Shown piece by piece: positions 1 to 8,559 of a DNA stretch of 64,000 bases; the stretch's first letter is position 1, and every line of letters starts with the position of its first letter. The DNA is taken from assembly GCF_000230695.2 (NCBI RefSeq), contig NC_020541.1:1550001-1614000 (forward strand). The letters run 5' to 3'. The notes under the pieces were generated by a model. The model ran no database searches and was not told the DNA's origin. It saw nothing but the letters and a program-made list of their open reading frames with translations. The stretch comes from Rhodanobacter denitrificans. GTDB lineage: Bacteria; Pseudomonadota; Gammaproteobacteria; Xanthomonadales; Rhodanobacteraceae. A program made the translations under genes and the position numbers.

Positions 1-439
1 CGGCGGCCACGCCATCACCCAGGCCGGCCAGCCGCGCACCCTGGTCATCGCCGGGCCGTTCGAGACGCGCGCCGCGGCCGAGGCCGCGCGCTTGAAGATC
101 ACCCAGTCGATTCCCGGCGTGCCGGCCCGGCTCGAACAGGATGCCAGCCACGAAAGCGGCGCGGCGGCGACGTCGCCGCCGGCGGCCACGAGCACTGCCA
201 GGGCCGGCGGCTGGGCCGTGCAACTGGCGGCGATGAGCGACCAGGCCGATGCGAATGCGCTGCGCGACAAGTTGCGTGCGAACGGCTTCGACGGCTTCGT
301 CGATTCGGTGCAGTCCGGCGGCAGGCGTCTGTGGCGCGTGCGCGCCGGTCCGCAGACCCAGCGCGGCGACGCGCAGCGGGTGCACGACCAGATCAAGGCG
401 AAGCTGGGCATCGACGGCAACGTCGTGCCGGTACCCTGA
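1..439 (+). CDS. dedD: SPOR-domain cell-division protein DedD (5' partial)
   Basis: Only the C-terminal 145 residues are present; the frame is open to the left edge, with the first full codon at base 2. The last 75 residues form a SPOR domain (GGWAVQLAAMSD through LWRVRAGPQ to the end), the module that binds denuded septal peptidoglycan. The segment before it (TLVIAGPFETRAAAEAA) looks like the end of another SPOR-like repeat, joined by an Ala/Ser-rich linker. DedD is normally an inner-membrane protein with one N-terminal helix that supports septation; that part lies outside the window. The order dedD-cvpA-purF is the same as in E. coli and supports the name. Confidence 0.85.
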   Translation, partial: GGHAITQAGQPRTLVIAGPFETRAAAEAARLKITQSIPGVPARLEQDASHESGAAATSPPAATSTARAGGWAVQLAAMSDQADANALRDKLRANGFDGFVDSVQSGGRRLWRVRAGPQTQRGDAQRVHDQIKAKLGIDGNVVPVP

Positions 440-476
440 GCGCCGGTTCCGGCACGCGGACTGACGAGGCAAGCAG

Positions 477-1097
477 GTGAACTGGACCGACTACATCATC
501 CTTGGCGTGCTGGCCCTGTCGGTCTTCGTCGGGCTGTGGCGCGGCCTGATCTCCGAAGTGCTGGCATTGGCGATCTGGGTCGCCGCGTTCTGGGTGGCGT
601 GGCTGCTCGGCCCCGCCGCGGCCGCGCGGCTGGAGCACGTGATCGAGCTGCCGTCGGCGCGGATCATCGTGGCCTACGGGCTGTGCTTCGTCGCCGTGCT
701 GATCCTCGGCGCGCTGCTGCGCTTCGTGATCGGCAAACTGGTCCAGAGCACCGGGTTGTCCGGCACCGACCGCCTGCTGGGCATGCTGTTCGGCTTCGTG
801 CGCGGCGTGCTGCTGGTGACCGTGGCGGTGTTCCTGATCGGCTTCACCGCGTTCACGCGCGATCCATGGTGGCGGCAGTCGGTGCTGCTGCCGCGCTTCC
901 AGCACGTGGCGGCCTGGCTGGGCCAGCAAGTGCCGCCGGGCGTGCGCGAATACCTCCATCCGCCGGCGACGCTCGGCCGTCTGTCCGGCTTGCCGGCGGC
1001 GTTGACGGCCCCCATCTCGGGTACGGCGCCCGCGCCGGCGGCGAGCGCGCGGCATCCGGCGACGACCGGCACGGCCGTGCCGCCGCGGACTTTCTGA
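477..1097 (+). CDS. cvpA: CvpA family membrane protein
   Basis: This 206-residue protein starts at a GTG 37 bp after dedD. The N-terminal 150 residues hold about four hydrophobic segments (DYIILGVLALSVFVGLW, VLALAIWVAAFWVAWLL, a third near residues 60-85, a fourth near 100-125), which is the CvpA/colicin V production fold. The family is needed for colicin V export in E. coli and is linked to envelope and biofilm phenotypes; its biochemical role is unknown. The last 50 residues are a Pro/Ala/Thr-rich, probably disordered tail. It lies 27 bp before purF, so co-transcription is likely. Confidence 0.88.
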   Translation: MNWTDYIILGVLALSVFVGLWRGLISEVLALAIWVAAFWVAWLLGPAAAARLEHVIELPSARIIVAYGLCFVAVLILGALLRFVIGKLVQSTGLSGTDRLLGMLFGFVRGVLLVTVAVFLIGFTAFTRDPWWRQSVLLPRFQHVAAWLGQQVPPGVREYLHPPATLGRLSGLPAALTAPISGTAPAPAASARHPATTGTAVPPRTF

Positions 1098-1124
1098 ATC
1101 ATCCTCTGAAGCAGGCAACAAACC

Positions 1125-2600
1125 ATGTGCGGAATCATCGGCATTGTCGGTACCACCGAAGTGGCATCGGCGCTCTATGACGGGCTGACGGTGCTGCAGC
1201 ACCGCGGCCAGGATGCGGCCGGCATCGCCACGGTGGACGGTGCGCGGCTGCGCCTGCACAAGGGCAACGGGCTGGTGCGCGACGTGTTCGGGCAGAGCGC
1301 GATGAGCGGCTTGCGCGGGCGCATCGGCATCGGCCACTGCCGCTACCCCACCGCCGGTTCGGAAGGCTCGGCCGAGGCGCAGCCGTTCTACGTCAACTCG
1401 CCGTACGGCATCGCGTTCGCGCACAACGGCAACCTGGTCAACACCGATGCGCTGCGCCGCGAGATGTTCCAGGACGACCGCCGCCACATCAACACCGACT
1501 CGGATTCCGAAGTGCTGCTGAACGTGCTGGCGCACGAGCTGCAGATCCAGGACCGCATGGCGCTGACCCCGGACCACATCTTCAAGGCGGTGGCCGGCGT
1601 GCATGCACGTGCCCGCGGCGGTTACGCCTGCATCGCGCTGCTGCTGGGCTACGGCCTGATCGCGTTCCGCGACCCGAACGGCATCCGCCCGCTGGTGCTG
1701 GGCGAGCGGGTCAACGGCGAGGGCCGCGAGTACGCGGTGGCGTCCGAATCGGTGGCGCTGGACATCCTCGGCTTCAAGCGCATCCGCGACGTGGCGCCGG
1801 GCGAGGCGGTGATCATCACCGACGACGGCCAGTTGCATACCCGCCGCTGTGCCGAGGGCGCGCCGCACACGCCGTGCATCTTCGAGTACGTCTACCTGGC
1901 GCGGCCGGACTCGATGATCGAGGACGTCTCGGTGTACAAGGCGCGCCTGCGCATGGGCGAGAAGCTGGCCGCGAAGATCCTGCGCGAGCGGCCCGACCAC
2001 GGCATCGACGCTGTGATCCCGATCCCCGACACCGCACGCACCGCCGCCAGCGCGCTGGCTGGCGCGCTCGGCGTGCCGTTCCGCGAGGGCTTCGTCAAGA
2101 ACCGCTACATCGGCCGCACCTTCATCATGCCGGGGCAGGGCGAGCGGGTGAAATCGGTACGCCGCAAGCTCAACGCGATCGACCTGGAATTCCGCAAGAA
2201 GAACGTGCTGCTGGTGGACGACTCGATCGTGCGCGGCACCACCTCAAAGCAGATCATCCAGATGGCCCGCGACGCCGGCGCCAGGAACGTCTACTTCGCC
2301 TCCGCCGCGCCACCGGTGCGCTACCCGAACGTGTACGGCATCGACATGCCGTCGGCCTCGGAGCTGGTCGCCGCCGGGCACACCGAAAAGGAGATCGAGC
2401 GGACGATCGGCGCCGACTGGCTGATCTACCAGGATCTCAAGGACCTGATCTGGGCGGTGCAGGACGGCAACGAGGAACTGAAGCAGTTCGACACCTCGTG
2501 CTTCTCCGGCGAATACGTCACCGGCCTGGACCGGAGTTACCTGGAACAGATCGAGATGCTGCGCTCGGACGACGCCAAGGCCGCGCGGCGGGCCGGCTGA
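1125..2600 (+). CDS. purF: Amidophosphoribosyltransferase
   Basis: PurF (491 residues) makes 5-phosphoribosylamine from PRPP and glutamine, the committed step of purine synthesis. Met1 is followed by CGIIGIVG, so the catalytic N-terminal cysteine of the glutamine amidotransferase domain is in place once Met is removed. The C-terminal phosphoribosyltransferase domain carries the PRPP loop [16 protein letters not shown]. The length is close to that of E. coli PurF (about 505). It is the last gene of the dedD-cvpA-purF unit; a REP-like inverted repeat follows the stop codon. Confidence 0.97.
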   Translation: MCGIIGIVGTTEVASALYDGLTVLQHRGQDAAGIATVDGARLRLHKGNGLVRDVFGQSAMSGLRGRIGIGHCRYPTAGSEGSAEAQPFYVNSPYGIAFAHNGNLVNTDALRREMFQDDRRHINTDSDSEVLLNVLAHELQIQDRMALTPDHIFKAVAGVHARARGGYACIALLLGYGLIAFRDPNGIRPLVLGERVNGEGREYAVASESVALDILGFKRIRDVAPGEAVIITDDGQLHTRRCAEGAPHTPCIFEYVYLARPDSMIEDVSVYKARLRMGEKLAAKILRERPDHGIDAVIPIPDTARTAASALAGALGVPFREGFVKNRYIGRTFIMPGQGERVKSVRRKLNAIDLEFRKKNVLLVDDSIVRGTTSKQIIQMARDAGARNVYFASAAPPVRYPNVYGIDMPSASELVAAGHTEKEIERTIGADWLIYQDLKDLIWAVQDGNEELKQFDTSCFSGEYVTGLDRSYLEQIEMLRSDDAKAARRAG

Positions 2601-2616
2601 GCCCCGCATCGCACGC

Positions 2617-2714
2617 GCAGGAACGCACCTTGTCCGCAAGGGGCTTCCTTCGGTCGTGCGCGATAGCGGTTCGTCACGTGACGGAAAAGCATCGCTCACA
2701 AGGTGCGCTCCTGC
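2617..2714. repeat. REP-like inverted repeat after purF
   Basis: Two 17-base arms, 2617-2633 and 2698-2714, are inverted copies that differ at one position (2623). The right arm contains GGTGCGCTCC, whose complement GGAGCGCACC is the kind of GGAGC terminus seen at the other palindromes in this window. The inner 64 bases include the small palindrome TCACGTGA. The element fills most of the 124-bp purF to DUF455 gap and ends 10 bases before the likely DUF455 start. Confidence 0.6.
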
Positions 2715-2724
2715 AGGGTTCGTC

Positions 2725-3543
2725 GTGACCGATCTGCACACCGCCGCCAAAGCCTGCCTCGACGCCAGCGCGCCGGACGAGAAGCTCCGCCTGACGCACG
2801 CGACCTGGCAGGCCTTCGAGCGTGGCGAGTTGCGTGCGGACGCCGCCGCGCCGCCGCCGGTGCCGATCGGCCCGCCCGGTCGCCCGGCGAAGCCGCGGCT
2901 GGTCAGTGCGCGCCAGCTTCCGCAGCGCGGCCTGGGCAGCGCGGAAGGCCGCGCGGCGCTGGTGCACGCGGTGGCGCATATCGAGTTCAACGCGATCAAC
3001 CTGGCGTGGGATGCGGTGTATCGGTTCCGCGGCATGCCGGCGGACTATTACCGCGACTGGGCCAGCTGCGCCCACGACGAGGCGCGTCATTTCGCCCTGC
3101 TGTCCGACCGGCTAGCCGAGCTGGGCCACGCCTACGGCGACTTCGACGCGCACGACGGCCTGTGGGAGATGGCCGCGAAGACGGCCGGCAGCGACACCGC
3201 GCGGATGGCGCTGGTGCCGCGCGTGCTGGAAGCGCGCGGGCTGGACGTCACCCCCGGCATGATCGAACGGCTGCGCGGACTCGGCGACGAGCGCACGGTG
3301 GCGATCCTGGAAGTGATCCTGCGCGAGGAAGTGGCCCATGTCGCCGCCGGTACCCGCTGGTACCGCCACTGCTGCGAGCGCGACGGCCTCGACCCGATCG
3401 AGACGTTCTTCACCCTGCTGCGCGACTGCATGGGCGTCGGCCTGCGCGGCCCGTTCAACCGCCCGGCGCGGCTGCAGGCCGGCTTCGTCGAGGCGGAACT
3501 CGACCGACTGGCCGCACTGGTCCCGCCAGCGGCCGCGCGTTGA
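2725..3543 (+). CDS. Ferritin-like DUF455 family protein
   Basis: The protein is 272 residues from a GTG at 2725, chosen because residues coded upstream (from 2656) run through the REP-like repeat and do not look like protein. It matches the DUF455 (PF04305) ferritin-like family: conserved acidic/His helices appear as HIEFNAINLAWDA, SCAHDEARHF and ILREEVAHVAAGTRW, which would supply the carboxylate and histidine ligands of a di-iron site. The function in the family is not established; oxidase, monooxygenase or tRNA-modifying roles are all possible. It sits alone between purF and a convergent gene. Confidence 0.8.
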   Translation: MTDLHTAAKACLDASAPDEKLRLTHATWQAFERGELRADAAAPPPVPIGPPGRPAKPRLVSARQLPQRGLGSAEGRAALVHAVAHIEFNAINLAWDAVYRFRGMPADYYRDWASCAHDEARHFALLSDRLAELGHAYGDFDAHDGLWEMAAKTAGSDTARMALVPRVLEARGLDVTPGMIERLRGLGDERTVAILEVILREEVAHVAAGTRWYRHCCERDGLDPIETFFTLLRDCMGVGLRGPFNRPARLQAGFVEAELDRLAALVPPAAAR

Positions 3544-3570
3544 GGCGAAGCGGTAACGGTTCGTCGTTGC

Positions 3571-4914
3571 CTACAGGCCCGAAGGGTAGGTGTCCGGTGG
3601 CTCGTGGCGGGTCCAGTGTTCGGTGATGTCGAGCGGCTCGACCGCGCTGGTCTCGTCGAGGTGGAACAGGGCGTCGAATTGCCGGCTCAGCGAGGCGCTG
3701 AAGTAATGGCTGGCCAGCTCCGTCTCGGGCCGGTACACCACGCCGATGGCCCGTTCGAGCAGCGGCGCGGTCAGCCCTTCGGCCAGCGTGCCGGACAGCG
3801 GCAGGAAGAAGCGGTCCAGGCCGCTGGTGTAGAGCAGGTGCTCGCAGCTGTCCTTGTGCGCGGGGCGCACCCAGCGCCTTTCGGCCGGCGCGTCCCAGTC
3901 GTGCGCGGCGGTGACGTGGCCGGTATAGGTGGTGAAACCGACCAGCAGGGCCTGCGCAGCGCCGGCCTGCTCGCGCAGCAGCTGACCGACGTTCCATTCG
4001 CCGCGCTCGCCCATCTGCGTGGCGCGGGCGTCGCCCAGATGCGAGTTGTGCGCCCACACCACGATGCGGCCCTGCCGCCCCTGTGCGCGCAGGTGCCGGC
4101 GCAGGGCGAACAGCGTGTCTACCATGTGCGCGTCGCGCAGGTTCCAGGTGTTGCTGCGGCCGCCGAACATGGCGCGGTAGTACTGCTCGGCATGCAGCAC
4201 GACGTGCGCGTTGCGTTCGGCGAAGAACTGTTCGTCGCGCGCCGCCGGGCCGTCTTCGGCCAGGTAGGCCGGTGCCTTGCGCAGCAGTTCGACGAGCAGG
4301 GCCGCGGCGGCGTCGCGGCAGGGCGGGCGCAGGCCGGTGGCGGCCTCGAAGCCGTAGGTCTGCGGTTCGCGTACGTGGTCCAGCGCGACATAGAGCCGGC
4401 GCGCGAGCATGGCCTGGTCGGGGTCGACCGCTTCGAGGTAGTCGATCACCGCGTCGGCCGAGCGGTACAGGCTGTACAGGTCCAGGCCGTAGAAGCCGGC
4501 CCGCGCGGCGGCCGGAAGCCCGGCATTGCGGGCCCGCAGCCACTGGATGAATCCGCGTACCGCGTGGTTGCGCCACATCCAGGTCGGGAAGCGCCGGAAG
4601 TCGCCGAATGCCTCGTCGATCGAGGCGTCGCCGACGCCGCGGACGTGGCGATTGAGGCGGTACGCGTCGGGCCAGTCGGCTTCCACCGCCACCGCATCGA
4701 AACCCAGTTCCCCGATCAGCCGGCGGGTGATCTCCTCGCGCATCGCGTAGAACTCGTGCGTGCCGTGGCTGGCCTCGCCCAGCAGCACGAAGGGGCGTTC
4801 GCCCACCATGCGCAGCAGCGGGTCGTAGTCGCGATCGTCGCCGTCGAGCGGCACTGCCGCGTCGCGGATGGCGTCGAGCAGGGGAGGGTGGCGGACGATC
4901 ACGGGCGCCTCCAT
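3571..4914 (-). CDS. Erythromycin esterase family protein
   Basis: This 447-residue protein belongs to the erythromycin esterase/EreA-like family (PF05139). Diagnostic motifs are FVLLGEASHGTHEFY near the N-terminus (Glu and His of the active site), AVEADWPDAYRLNRHV, and VVWAHNSHLGDARATQMGE. The start was set at the ATG at 4914 because the motif-bearing protein begins there; no strong ribosome binding site is visible. Most chromosomal members have no known macrolide role and occur beside stress genes, so calling it a resistance gene would be unsafe. It is divergent from the phosphoribosyltransferase fusion, with an FNR-like box 58 bp upstream of its start. Confidence 0.85.
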   Translation of the reverse strand: MEAPVIVRHPPLLDAIRDAAVPLDGDDRDYDPLLRMVGERPFVLLGEASHGTHEFYAMREEITRRLIGELGFDAVAVEADWPDAYRLNRHVRGVGDASIDEAFGDFRRFPTWMWRNHAVRGFIQWLRARNAGLPAAARAGFYGLDLYSLYRSADAVIDYLEAVDPDQAMLARRLYVALDHVREPQTYGFEAATGLRPPCRDAAAALLVELLRKAPAYLAEDGPAARDEQFFAERNAHVVLHAEQYYRAMFGGRSNTWNLRDAHMVDTLFALRRHLRAQGRQGRIVVWAHNSHLGDARATQMGERGEWNVGQLLREQAGAAQALLVGFTTYTGHVTAAHDWDAPAERRWVRPAHKDSCEHLLYTSGLDRFFLPLSGTLAEGLTAPLLERAIGVVYRPETELASHYFSASLSRQFDALFHLDETSAVEPLDITEHWTRHEPPDTYPSGL

Positions 4915-4971
4915 ACACGCGGTCGCCGCAGCGGCGATGGCGCCAGCTTGGCAGCGGAACCGGGTGCCATG

Positions 4972-4985
4972 TTGATGCAGGTCAA
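4972..4985. promoter_or_regulatory. FNR/Anr-like box (divergent region)
   Basis: TTGATGCAGGTCAA matches the FNR/Anr/CRP-family site TTGAT-N4-ATCAA with one mismatch. It lies in the 158-bp divergent region between the esterase-family gene (start 4914) and the fusion gene (start 5073). The centre is about 64 bp from the esterase start codon. No good -10 hexamer was found in either direction, so the assignment rests on the motif and on a matching second copy at 8231. Confidence 0.5.
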
Positions 4986-5072
4986 CAAGTGCGGCGGCGG
5001 ATGGCACACAGTACGCCACAGGCACGCTGGCTGCCGCCGGTGCCGTGCGGCGCCGCGCTGGAGTGCATCCCG

Positions 5073-6365
5073 ATGGTCTCACTGCCGTTTCTCGATCGCG
5101 ACGATGCCGGCCGGCAACTGGCCGACGCGCTGGCCCACTACCGGGGCACGCAGCCGGTGGTGCTGGCGATTCCGCGCGGCGCGGTGCCGATGGGGCGGGT
5201 CGTCGCCGACGCGCTGGGTGGCGAGCTGGACGTGGTGCTGGTGCGCAAGCTCGGCGCACCGGGCAACCCCGAGTTCGCCATCGGCGCGGTGGACGAACAC
5301 GGCAGCGTGCTGCTCAATGAATACGCCGCCGAGGCGGGCGCCGACACCGCCTATACCCGGCGCGTCGCGCAGCGCGAGTTGGCGCTGATCCGCGAGCGTC
5401 GTGCGCGCTACCGCCCCGGCCGGCCTGCGACGGTTCTCGCCGGGCGGACGGTCATCGTGGTCGATGACGGCCTGGCGACCGGCGCCACGATGGTGGCGGC
5501 ATTGCGGGCGGTTCGCGCGCAGGGGCCGGCGCGACTGGTCTGCGCGGTACCGGTGGCCGCGGCGGACAGCCTGGCGCGCGTGTCCGCCCTGGCCGACGAG
5601 GTCGTTTGCCTGGCGACGCCGCGCCCGTTCCATGCGGTCGGTTCGCACTATCTCGATTTCGACAGTGTCGCCGACGAAGAGGTGATCGCCCTGCTGACCG
5701 GCCCGGCCGCCAAGGGGGCACCGGCGTCGCTGCCGCCGGAAGGCCCGGTTCATATCCCCGCCGGGCAGGTGGTGCTCGAGGGCGACCTCGTCTCCCCGCC
5801 GTCGCCGCGCGGCCTGGTGCTGTTCGTGCATGGCAGCGGCAGCAGCCGGCACAGCACGCGCAACCGTTACGTCGCCTCCGTACTGAATCGACGCGGTTTC
5901 TCCACGCTGCTCTTCGACCTGCTGACGCCGCAGGAGGATCGCGACACGGCCGCGCGCTTCGACGTGCCGCGACTCGCCCGGCGACTGGACGCGGCCGTGC
6001 AATGGGTGCGGCAGCAGGTCGCCCTGCGCGATCTGCCGCGCGGCCTGTTCGGCGCGAGCACGGGCGCCGCTGCTGCGTTGATGGTGGCCGCGGCCCGGCC
6101 CGGCGAGATTGACGCGGTGGTATCGCGCGGCGGACGCCCGGATCTGGCCGACACGTCCAGTCTGTCGCGCGTGCAGGCGCCGACGCTGCTGATCGTGGGA
6201 GGCGCCGACCTGCAGGTGCTGGAGCTCAACCGGGCGGCCCAGGCGGCGATGCCGCAGGGCGCGAGCCTCACCGTGGTGCCGGGGGCCACCCATTTGTTCG
6301 AGGAACCCGGCGCGTTGGAACAGGTGGCGGCCATCGCTGCCGACTGGTTCGCGCGCTGGCTCTGA
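5073..6365 (+). CDS. Phosphoribosyltransferase-alpha/beta hydrolase fusion
   Basis: The 430-residue protein has two enzyme-like halves. Residues 1 to about 220 form a type I phosphoribosyltransferase fold, with VLAIPRGAVPMGRVVADALG, the VRKLGAPGNPE loop and the PRPP-binding motif VIVVDDGLATGATM. After a short linker, residues 230-430 form a dienelactone-hydrolase-like alpha/beta hydrolase: FVHGSGSSRHS (oxyanion region), FGASTGAAAAL (GxSxG nucleophile serine) and GATHLFEEPG (catalytic His). Both active-site sets look intact. The substrate is unknown. The ATG at 5073 follows a GGAG at about 10 bases and begins at the domain; an upstream extension to 4989 has no homology-like sequence. The gene is 99 bp before an alcohol dehydrogenase. 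Confidence 0.85.
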   Translation: MVSLPFLDRDDAGRQLADALAHYRGTQPVVLAIPRGAVPMGRVVADALGGELDVVLVRKLGAPGNPEFAIGAVDEHGSVLLNEYAAEAGADTAYTRRVAQRELALIRERRARYRPGRPATVLAGRTVIVVDDGLATGATMVAALRAVRAQGPARLVCAVPVAAADSLARVSALADEVVCLATPRPFHAVGSHYLDFDSVADEEVIALLTGPAAKGAPASLPPEGPVHIPAGQVVLEGDLVSPPSPRGLVLFVHGSGSSRHSTRNRYVASVLNRRGFSTLLFDLLTPQEDRDTAARFDVPRLARRLDAAVQWVRQQVALRDLPRGLFGASTGAAAALMVAAARPGEIDAVVSRGGRPDLADTSSLSRVQAPTLLIVGGADLQVLELNRAAQAAMPQGASLTVVPGATHLFEEPGALEQVAAIAADWFARWL

Positions 6366-6464
6366 CGCGCGTGCGGCAGGCCGCTCCGGAGCGGCGCTTG
6401 GAGGTCCTCCGTGGCCGCCGCCGACGTTCGCTTCCATCACGCACGACGCTGCAGGAGAACTGCC

Positions 6465-7457
6465 GTGTTCGCCATGGTACTGACCGCCATCGGCCAGCCG
6501 CTGAGCTTGCGGGAACTGCCCGACCCGCAGCCGGCGGCGGGGGAGGTCCGCTTGCGCGTCGAGGCCTGCGGGGTGTGTCGCACCGACCTTCACGTGGTCG
6601 ACGGCGAATTGCCGCGGGTGACGCCGCCGGTCATCCCAGGGCACGAGATCGTCGGCCGCGTCGAGGCGCTGGGTGAGGGCGTGACGGCCCCGGCCGTCGG
6701 CGACCGGGTGGGTGTGCCGTGGCTGGGGCATGCTTGCGGCGTGTGCCGGTACTGCGTCATGGGCGCCGAGAACCTGTGCGATACGCCGCAGTTCACCGGC
6801 TACACGCGTCCGGGCGGATTCGCCAGCCACGTGGTCGCCGAGGCGGCCTACTGCATTCCCCTGGATCGCCACGGCGATCCGGTGGCGCTGGCGCCGTTGC
6901 TGTGCGCTGGCCTGATCGGCTGGCGCTGCCTGTCGAAGGCGGGCGCGGCCGATGCGCTGGGCCTGTACGGCTTCGGCGCGGCGGCGCACGTCATTGCCCA
7001 GGTCGCGCGCTGGCAGGGCCGCCGGGTGTTTGCGTTCACCCGGCCAGGCGATGCCGAAGGGCAGGCGTTTGCGCGCTCGCTGGGAGCGGCGTGGGCAGGC
7101 AGCTCCCTCGATCGGCCGCCGCAATGGCTGGATGCGGCGATCGTGTTCGCGCCGGACGGCGGCCTGATACCGCTGGCCCTGCAGGCGGTGCGCAAGGGCG
7201 GCCGCGTCGTGTGCGGCGGCATCCACATGTCGGAGATCCCGGCGTTTCCCTACCGGCTGCTGTGGGAGGAACGGCAGCTGCTGTCGGTGGCGAACCTGAC
7301 CCGCGGGGACGCGAAGGACTTCTTCGCCGTGGTGCCGCAGGCGGGCGTGGCGACCACCACCGTCGCGTACCCGCTCGATCGGGCGAATGAGGCGCTGTCC
7401 GACCTGCGCCACGGCCGTATTCGCGGCGCTGCGGTGCTGACCTGCCAGCCCGGCTGA
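6465..7457 (+). CDS. Zinc-dependent alcohol dehydrogenase family protein
   Basis: This medium-chain dehydrogenase/reductase has 330 residues from a GTG at 6465, preceded by AGGAG at 6453-6457; the frame stays open upstream but lacks a better start. The catalytic zinc region is CGVCRTDLHVV with GHEIVGRVE, and the structural zinc site CGVCRYCVMGAENLC keeps all four cysteines. The nucleotide-binding segment is LYGFGAAAHVIAQVA, a variant of the usual GxGxxG. It resembles the AdhA-like NAD(P)-dependent alcohol dehydrogenases common in stress and low-oxygen gene groups. The actual alcohol or aldehyde substrate cannot be told from sequence. Confidence 0.88.
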   Translation: MFAMVLTAIGQPLSLRELPDPQPAAGEVRLRVEACGVCRTDLHVVDGELPRVTPPVIPGHEIVGRVEALGEGVTAPAVGDRVGVPWLGHACGVCRYCVMGAENLCDTPQFTGYTRPGGFASHVVAEAAYCIPLDRHGDPVALAPLLCAGLIGWRCLSKAGAADALGLYGFGAAAHVIAQVARWQGRRVFAFTRPGDAEGQAFARSLGAAWAGSSLDRPPQWLDAAIVFAPDGGLIPLALQAVRKGGRVVCGGIHMSEIPAFPYRLLWEERQLLSVANLTRGDAKDFFAVVPQAGVATTTVAYPLDRANEALSDLRHGRIRGAAVLTCQPG

Positions 7458-7516
7458 CGCATGGCGCGGCCGCCGGGATTGGCACCCCAGGCGCCGATCC
7501 TTGCGCCGCTGCCGGC

Positions 7517-8167
7517 TCAGCTGATCCGCAGATGGTCCTCGACCATGCGCACGCCGGGCGTGGACCATGCGGCACGCTCGACCGCGCGGCGCTCCTCCCA
7601 GTTGTCGACGTCGCCCTCGATGCTCACCGTGCCGCCGTCGTCGACCACGACGCGGATCCGGGCCGCCTCGATTTCGGCCTGGCGCCGCAGCGCGTTGCGG
7701 ATGCGTTCCTCGACGTCGGCAGGAATCGCCGCCGGCGTCAGCGCGATCGCGTTGGTCACCCCGAGCACGCCCGACAAGCGGCGAACGCTGGCTTCCGCTG
7801 CCTCGCGCTGGTAGTTCCAGCGCACCTCGCCGGTCAGCGTGACCCAGCCGTCCTGGACCTTCACATGCACCGCGTCATGCGGCGAGGGCGAGCTCCAGGC
7901 GAGGATGTTGAGCGCGCGCTGGGCAATCTCATCGTCGTTGGTCTTCTTGGCCGCGGCGAAGCGCACCTGGATTTCCTGCGCGATCGCCTTGACGCCCTTG
8001 ACGCGCCATGCGGCACGTTCGGCGGCGACCTTCTGCGTGTAGCTCGGGACGTGTCCGGAGAGCGTGATCACGCCGTTCTCGCATGTCACGCCGATGTCCG
8101 CCGCATCGATGCTGGGCTCGAAGTCCAGCTCGTCGATCACGTCCTGCCGCAATTGTTTGTCGCTCAT
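7517..8167 (-). CDS. BON-domain protein (three BON repeats)
   Basis: The 216-residue protein consists of three consecutive BON domains (about residues 1-70, 75-145 and 148-216), each ending in a Gly-containing strand such as VITLSGHVPSYTQK, WVTLTGEVRWNYQR and TVSIEGDVDNWEER. No signal peptide is visible, unlike periplasmic OsmY, so it is probably cytosolic. BON domains bind lipid or envelope surfaces and are linked to osmotic and general stress. A strong ribosome binding site (GGAGGTG) precedes the ATG at 8167. It is convergent with the alcohol dehydrogenase and has its own FNR-like box at 8231-8244. Confidence 0.87.
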   Translation of the reverse strand: MSDKQLRQDVIDELDFEPSIDAADIGVTCENGVITLSGHVPSYTQKVAAERAAWRVKGVKAIAQEIQVRFAAAKKTNDDEIAQRALNILAWSSPSPHDAVHVKVQDGWVTLTGEVRWNYQREAAEASVRRLSGVLGVTNAIALTPAAIPADVEERIRNALRRQAEIEAARIRVVVDDGGTVSIEGDVDNWEERRAVERAAWSTPGVRMVEDHLRIS

Positions 8168-8230
8168 CGCACACCTCCGGGGAGGGAGCCAGGGGAGAGT
8201 GAATTACCGTCCCGTTCCACCGCAGCCGTA

Positions 8231-8244
8231 TTGATCGACGTCAA
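8231..8244. promoter_or_regulatory. FNR/Anr-like box upstream of the BON gene
   Basis: TTGATCGACGTCAA has the same TTGAT-N4-GTCAA form as the site at 4972. It is centred about 70 bp upstream of the BON gene start at 8167. A plausible -10 on the minus strand (TAATTC, 8201-8206) is centred 34 bp downstream of the box centre, close to the spacing of class II FNR-dependent promoters. The geometry supports activation of the BON gene. Confidence 0.55.
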
Positions 8245-8277
8245 CGCACGTCGCGTTTGCCGGCATCCGCCGCCACG

Positions 8278-8309
8278 AAAAAGGCCACCCGGTGAAGGGT
8301 GGCCTTTTT
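8278..8309 (-). terminator. Intrinsic terminator after tRNA-Pro
   Basis: Arms 8278-8290 and 8297-8309 form a perfect 13-bp stem around a 6-base loop. Read on the minus strand the stem ends in TTTTT. It begins 8 bases past the CCA end of tRNA-Pro. Confidence 0.85.
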
Positions 8310-8316
8310 CGTGATC

Positions 8317-8393
8317 TGGTCGGGGTGACAGGATTCGAACCTGCGACTTCTACGTCCCGAACGTAGCGCTCTACCAGGCTGAGCTACACCCCG
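8317..8393 (-). tRNA. tRNA-Pro (CGG)
   Basis: The minus strand folds into a 77-nt cloverleaf: acceptor CGGGGTG pairing with CACCCCG, a D arm, the anticodon stem CTACG/CGTAG with loop TTCGGGA (anticodon CGG, reading CCG), and a T arm with GGTTCGAATCC. The terminal CCA is encoded. It has its own promoter and terminator and is a single-gene unit. Confidence 0.97.
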
Positions 8394-8406
8394 TGGGAAG
8401 CCGCGT

Positions 8407-8435
8407 ATCTTAATCGCCGATCGGGGGCTTGGCAA
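8407..8435 (-). promoter_or_regulatory. Sigma-70 promoter of tRNA-Pro
   Basis: On the minus strand, TTGCCA (8430-8435) and TAAGAT (8407-8412) are separated by 17 bases. The -10 box ends 13 bases before the mature tRNA 5' end, as expected for a tRNA promoter. Confidence 0.65.
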
Positions 8436-8559
8436 CAGCTTCGATGCATCCGCTGGACGATCCGCTGGGGAAGGGCGGCGGCGTTCTGTTAATCTTGACG
8501 GCTGCCGTCGTGCGGCCTGTCACGCGACGGAACGTCTCCCATCGTCAGTAGAGGATTCC

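Noticed and set aside
2656..2724. N-terminal extension of the DUF455 protein
   Set aside because: The extension is coded by the REP-like repeat; the conserved protein begins near the GTG at 2725.
3571..4914. Macrolide resistance gene
   Set aside because: Only family membership supports it. The context is chromosomal stress genes, with no mobile element nearby.
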